Shown one piece after another: positions 5,339 to 7,843 of a stretch of DNA of 7,843 nucleotides. Origin of the DNA: Rickettsiales bacterium (GTDB lineage: Bacteria; Pseudomonadota; Alphaproteobacteria; Rickettsiales; Anaplasmataceae); NCBI GenBank assembly GCA_031284675.1, contig JAITXQ010000076.1, positions 1 to 7,843 of the forward strand, in the 5' to 3' direction. Each line of letters starts with the position of its first letter. Position 1 is the first letter of the stretch. The notes beneath the pieces were generated by a model. The model saw nothing but the letters and a program-made list of their open reading frames with translations. It had not been told where the DNA came from and did not search any database. The translations under genes and the position numbers were made by a program.

Positions 5339-7675
5339 ATGAAATTCACATTATCTTGGTTGTTAGAACACTTAGAAACCAATGCTAGTTTAGAAGAAAT
5401 TACTGACAAGTTAACTCATATAGGGTTAGAAGTAGGAGATGTGATCGACAATGCCAAATTAGCTGGGTTTGTTGTTGCAAAAGTATTAGAAGTCATACCT
5501 CATCCAAATGCTGATAAATTAAAGCTATGTAAAGTAAATGACGGAAGTAAAACTCTGCAAATAGTCTGTGGAGCAAACAACGTTAGAGAAGGTATGAAGA
5601 CTGTACTTGCATCTCTTGGTAGCACATTGCCAGAAAGTGATTTTACAATTAAGCCCACAAAAATACGAGGAGTGCTAAGTGAGGGGATGCTCTGCTCTGC
5701 TTCTGAACTTGCACTCACTCAAGAAGAAAGTGAAGGAATAATTGAACTTTCTGATGGTTATGAAGTAGGGGATAAATTTTTCAATTGTGACCCTGTAATT
5801 GATATAAATGTTACTCCAAACCGTGGAGATAGCTTAGGCGTTTATGGAATAGCTCGTGACCTTGCTGCAACTGGAATTGGGACATTAAAGACTTTAAGCA
5901 TTCCACAACTTACCTGCTCTATAAGTTCACCAATCGATGTTGAAGTTACTGAAAGGGAAAGTTTTATTAGTGGAATATACATTGCCAATGTAAAAAATAA
6001 AAAAAGCCCAAGATGGTTAAAAGATAAATTGGAATCAATAGAAATGCGCTCCATTTCTGCAATAGTTGATATCACGAACTATATTACGATATCTTTTAAT
6101 CGTCCAATGCATGCGTTTGATGCAAATAAAGTAGATGGCAAACTTACAATAAGAAAAGCAAATGATGGAGAAAGTTTCTTTGCTTTAAATGGTAAGGAAT
6201 ATTTACTGAATAATAATATAAATATTTATTCTGATAGTAAAAATATTCATGGAGTTGCTGGAATTATAGGTGGAAAGTGCAGTGAATGTACTCTTGAAAC
6301 TACCAATATTTTTTTGGAATTAGCTTTGCTCGATCCAATCTCTATTGCTAAATCCTCAAGGGAGCTCAACATTTCTACAGAATCTAGTTACAGATTTGCA
6401 CGTTCAGTTGATCCTGGATTTGCTCTTGATGGACTAAACCTTGCAGCTAAAATGATTTTGGACTTATGTGGTGGAGAAGCCTCAAGTGTAGTATCTGCTG
6501 GCAGCTTAGACAAAAAAAATAACCTAATTAATTTCGACTATCAGAATGTGAACAAATTTGGAAGTGTACCTGTATCGCCTAATGAGATATTCAATATTTT
6601 AACTAAATTAGGATTTTACATTGACAGAAAAGTTGACGGTAATTGGGATGTACAAGTTCCGAGCTGGAGACCGGACGTAACCATACCCGCTGACCTAGTT
6701 GAAGAGGTAGCAAGAATATATGGCTATGATAAAATAAAGGAAGAGCCGCTAACAGGCAACGTTGAGGTAGAAACCAATACGCAAGATGATTTGCGTATTT
6801 TAGTGGCAAGTAGAGGGTTTCATGAAGTGCTAACCTGGTCATTTATGAGTGAATCAACGGCTGAAAAATTTGGTTACTCGAATAAGTTATTTATCATCGA
6901 CAATCCGTTTAATAATAACTTTAATATAATGAGGCCAAGTATTATACCAAATTTGTTGCAAGTTACTGCCGATAATATTGCTCATGGAATATCTGATCTT
7001 GCAATCTTTGAAATTGGGCCAGTTTATGATAGTCTCAACCAACCTAAGTATGTTTTAAGTGGGATAAGGACAGGAAATAATTTGCCGCGAAATCATTATA
7101 ATACTGATAGGAAAGTAGATGTTTTTGACGCAAAGGCTGATTTCACAGCAGCTTTAGAGTTTTTTAACGTCAATTGCGATAATTTAACGATAGAGAGAAC
7201 GGAAAAAGAATATTACCACCCAGGAAAGTCAGGAACTTTTTCTTTTAAGAATAAAGTAGCAGGTTATTTTGGAGAGTTGCATCCCAATATATTAAATTTT
7301 TTTAATATCAAACAAAAAGTTGTAGGCTTTGAAGTGATATTAAAAAATATCAAAGACTTACCTATCAACAAAAAGAAATTTATCGATTATAAATACCAAA
7401 ACGTAAAGCGTGATTTTGCGTTTATTGTAAATAAGGATGTAGAAGCAGGTAACATAATCAATATGGTGAAAAAAAGCTCAGAGCTCATTACAGAAGTTTT
7501 AGTATTTGATGTATACCATGGAAATAATATAGAGCCGAATAAGATGTCTATAGCATTGTCAGTTACTTTTTGCTCTTCAACTCACACTTTAACTGAAGAA
7601 GAAATCCAAAAAGAATCAAGTGCTATAGTCAACCTAGTGTGTGAAAACACCGGAGGAACTTTGAGGTATAGCTAG
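5339..7675 (+). CDS. pheT: Phenylalanyl-tRNA synthetase beta subunit
   Basis: Beta chain of the alpha2-beta2 enzyme that charges tRNA-Phe. It binds tRNA and edits Tyr-tRNA-Phe, while the alpha chain (PheS) is catalytic. From ATG 5339 the protein has 778 residues, the usual bacterial length. I prefer this start to the in-frame TTG at 5321 because MKFTLSWL is the typical PheT N-terminus and an AGG lies 4 nt upstream. Visible domains: EMAP-type tRNA-binding fold at about 40-150 with [10 protein letters not shown] at 55; TPNRGDSLG at 159 leading into the B3/B4 editing region (about 200-370); B5 at about 396-465 ending in PSWRPDV and [10 protein letters not shown]; a catalytic-like core with WSFMSE near 500 and [10 protein letters not shown] near 530; and the FDX-ACB anticodon-binding domain from about 683 to the end (KRDFAFIV). 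The frame is intact. pheS is not adjacent. Confidence 0.97.
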   Translation: MKFTLSWLLEHLETNASLEEITDKLTHIGLEVGDVIDNAKLAGFVVAKVLEVIPHPNADKLKLCKVNDGSKTLQIVCGANNVREGMKTVLASLGSTLPESDFTIKPTKIRGVLSEGMLCSASELALTQEESEGIIELSDGYEVGDKFFNCDPVIDINVTPNRGDSLGVYGIARDLAATGIGTLKTLSIPQLTCSISSPIDVEVTERESFISGIYIANVKNKKSPRWLKDKLESIEMRSISAIVDITNYITISFNRPMHAFDANKVDGKLTIRKANDGESFFALNGKEYLLNNNINIYSDSKNIHGVAGIIGGKCSECTLETTNIFLELALLDPISIAKSSRELNISTESSYRFARSVDPGFALDGLNLAAKMILDLCGGEASSVVSAGSLDKKNNLINFDYQNVNKFGSVPVSPNEIFNILTKLGFYIDRKVDGNWDVQVPSWRPDVTIPADLVEEVARIYGYDKIKEEPLTGNVEVETNTQDDLRILVASRGFHEVLTWSFMSESTAEKFGYSNKLFIIDNPFNNNFNIMRPSIIPNLLQVTADNIAHGISDLAIFEIGPVYDSLNQPKYVLSGIRTGNNLPRNHYNTDRKVDVFDAKADFTAALEFFNVNCDNLTIERTEKEYYHPGKSGTFSFKNKVAGYFGELHPNILNFFNIKQKVVGFEVILKNIKDLPINKKKFIDYKYQNVKRDFAFIVNKDVEAGNIINMVKKSSELITEVLVFDVYHGNNIEPNKMSIALSVTFCSSTHTLTEEEIQKESSAIVNLVCENTGGTLRYS

Positions 7676-7698
7676 AACAGATCAGATCTCCCTACATT

Positions 7699-7721
7699 AT
7701 ACCGCGAATGAATCGCGGTAT
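7699..7721. repeat. Short palindromic repeat after pheT
   Basis: ATACCGCGA and TCGCGGTAT form a perfect 9-bp GC-rich stem around the 5-nt loop ATGAA, 23 nt after the pheT stop. It stands out from the AT-rich surroundings and resembles short palindromic repeats that I associate with Wolbachia intergenic regions. Together with the adjoining CGCTAATTCTGGATTAA it may be one repeat unit (7699-7745). No T-run follows on either strand, so intrinsic termination is doubtful, although the stem could protect the 3' end of the pheT message. Confidence 0.6.
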
Positions 7722-7727
7722 CTCATT

Positions 7728-7745
7728 ACGCTAATTCTGGATTAA
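7728..7745 (+). repeat. 18-nt repeat copy downstream of pheT
   Basis: ACGCTAATTCTGGATTAA is the exact inverted partner of 96-113. It lies 6 nt after the 7699-7721 palindrome and may be part of the same repeat family. An 18-nt exact match is unlikely by chance in a window of this size. Confidence 0.65.
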
Positions 7746-7772
7746 AAAGAGAATAGAAAAGGCAGGAGAGTA

Positions 7773-7814
7773 GGGTAAACTCAACAAATACAAAAAAAAT
7801 AGATGAGGTTACCC
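7773..7814. repeat. Imperfect inverted repeat before the transposase start, possible IS end
   Basis: GGGTAAACTC (7773-7782) pairs with GAGGTTACCC (7805-7814) with one mismatch across 22 nt. The second arm contains the Shine-Dalgarno and ends at the base before the ATG, so the folded message could hide the ribosome site, a known way for insertion sequences to limit transposase. The first arm may also mark the left end of the element. Both readings are inferred. Confidence 0.35.
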
Positions 7815-7843
7815 ATGGAAGATATAACAAAACTGTTTTGTCT
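7815..7843 (+). CDS. 5' end of a probable IS982-family transposase, cut by the window edge
   Basis: Only nine full codons are present (MEDITKLFC plus two bases). The opening resembles the N-terminus of IS982-family transposases, which start with a pattern like ITxLFCxVDDFC. A GAGG Shine-Dalgarno lies 6 nt upstream (7805-7808). The family call rests on very few residues plus the Wolbachia-like context, where such elements are common. Whether the gene is intact cannot be seen. Confidence 0.45.

Noticed and set aside
6603..6842. Minus-strand reading frame inside pheT
   Set aside because: It is antisense to the conserved B5 and core domains of PheT, with no independent support.
7699..7727. Rho-independent terminator of pheT
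   Set aside because: The stem is good but CTCATT follows instead of a T-run; it fits a dispersed palindromic repeat better.

Overview
The window looks like a chromosomal stretch from a Wolbachia-type endosymbiont (Anaplasmataceae, Rickettsiales). The grounds are strong AT richness, tightly packed short operons, the alphaproteobacterial order of ATP synthase Fo genes (a, c, b', b) kept apart from the F1 genes, a Cox15-type haem A synthase, a short palindromic repeat with an ACCGCGA stem of a kind I associate with Wolbachia genomes, and an apparent IS982-like transposase start at the right edge. The genus is an inference from family resemblance, not a search result.

Left and centre (about 113-4693, all minus strand). 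In transcription order this is atpB (subunit a), atpE (subunit c), b' and atpF (b), then a membrane glycosyltransferase of family 2, then ctaA (haem A synthase). Gaps are 60, 3, 8 and 5 nt, and the last pair overlaps by 43 nt, so the six genes read as one transcription unit. The first four make the proton channel and stator of the FoF1-ATP synthase. CtaA makes haem A for an aa3-type oxidase that feeds the same proton gradient. The glycosyltransferase between them is the odd member. An internal promoter-like sequence precedes atpE, and a perfect hairpin spans the atpF stop and the glycosyltransferase start.

Centre (4694-4936). A divergent intergenic region of 243 bp separates the Fo operon from a small plus-strand gene. 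It holds a near-consensus sigma-70 promoter pointing right, a weaker one pointing left, and several palindromes and repeats.

Right (4937-7843, plus strand). A 95-residue protein of unknown function is followed by pheT (phenylalanyl-tRNA synthetase beta subunit, complete, with no pheS beside it). Beyond pheT lie a palindromic repeat, a copy of an 18-nt sequence that also sits in inverted orientation just after ctaA, and the first nine codons of a probable transposase cut by the window edge. Most of the window is ordinary core genome. The points of interest are regulatory: the promoters, the translational-coupling hairpin and the repeats at gene ends. I saw no new defence, mobile or biosynthetic system.
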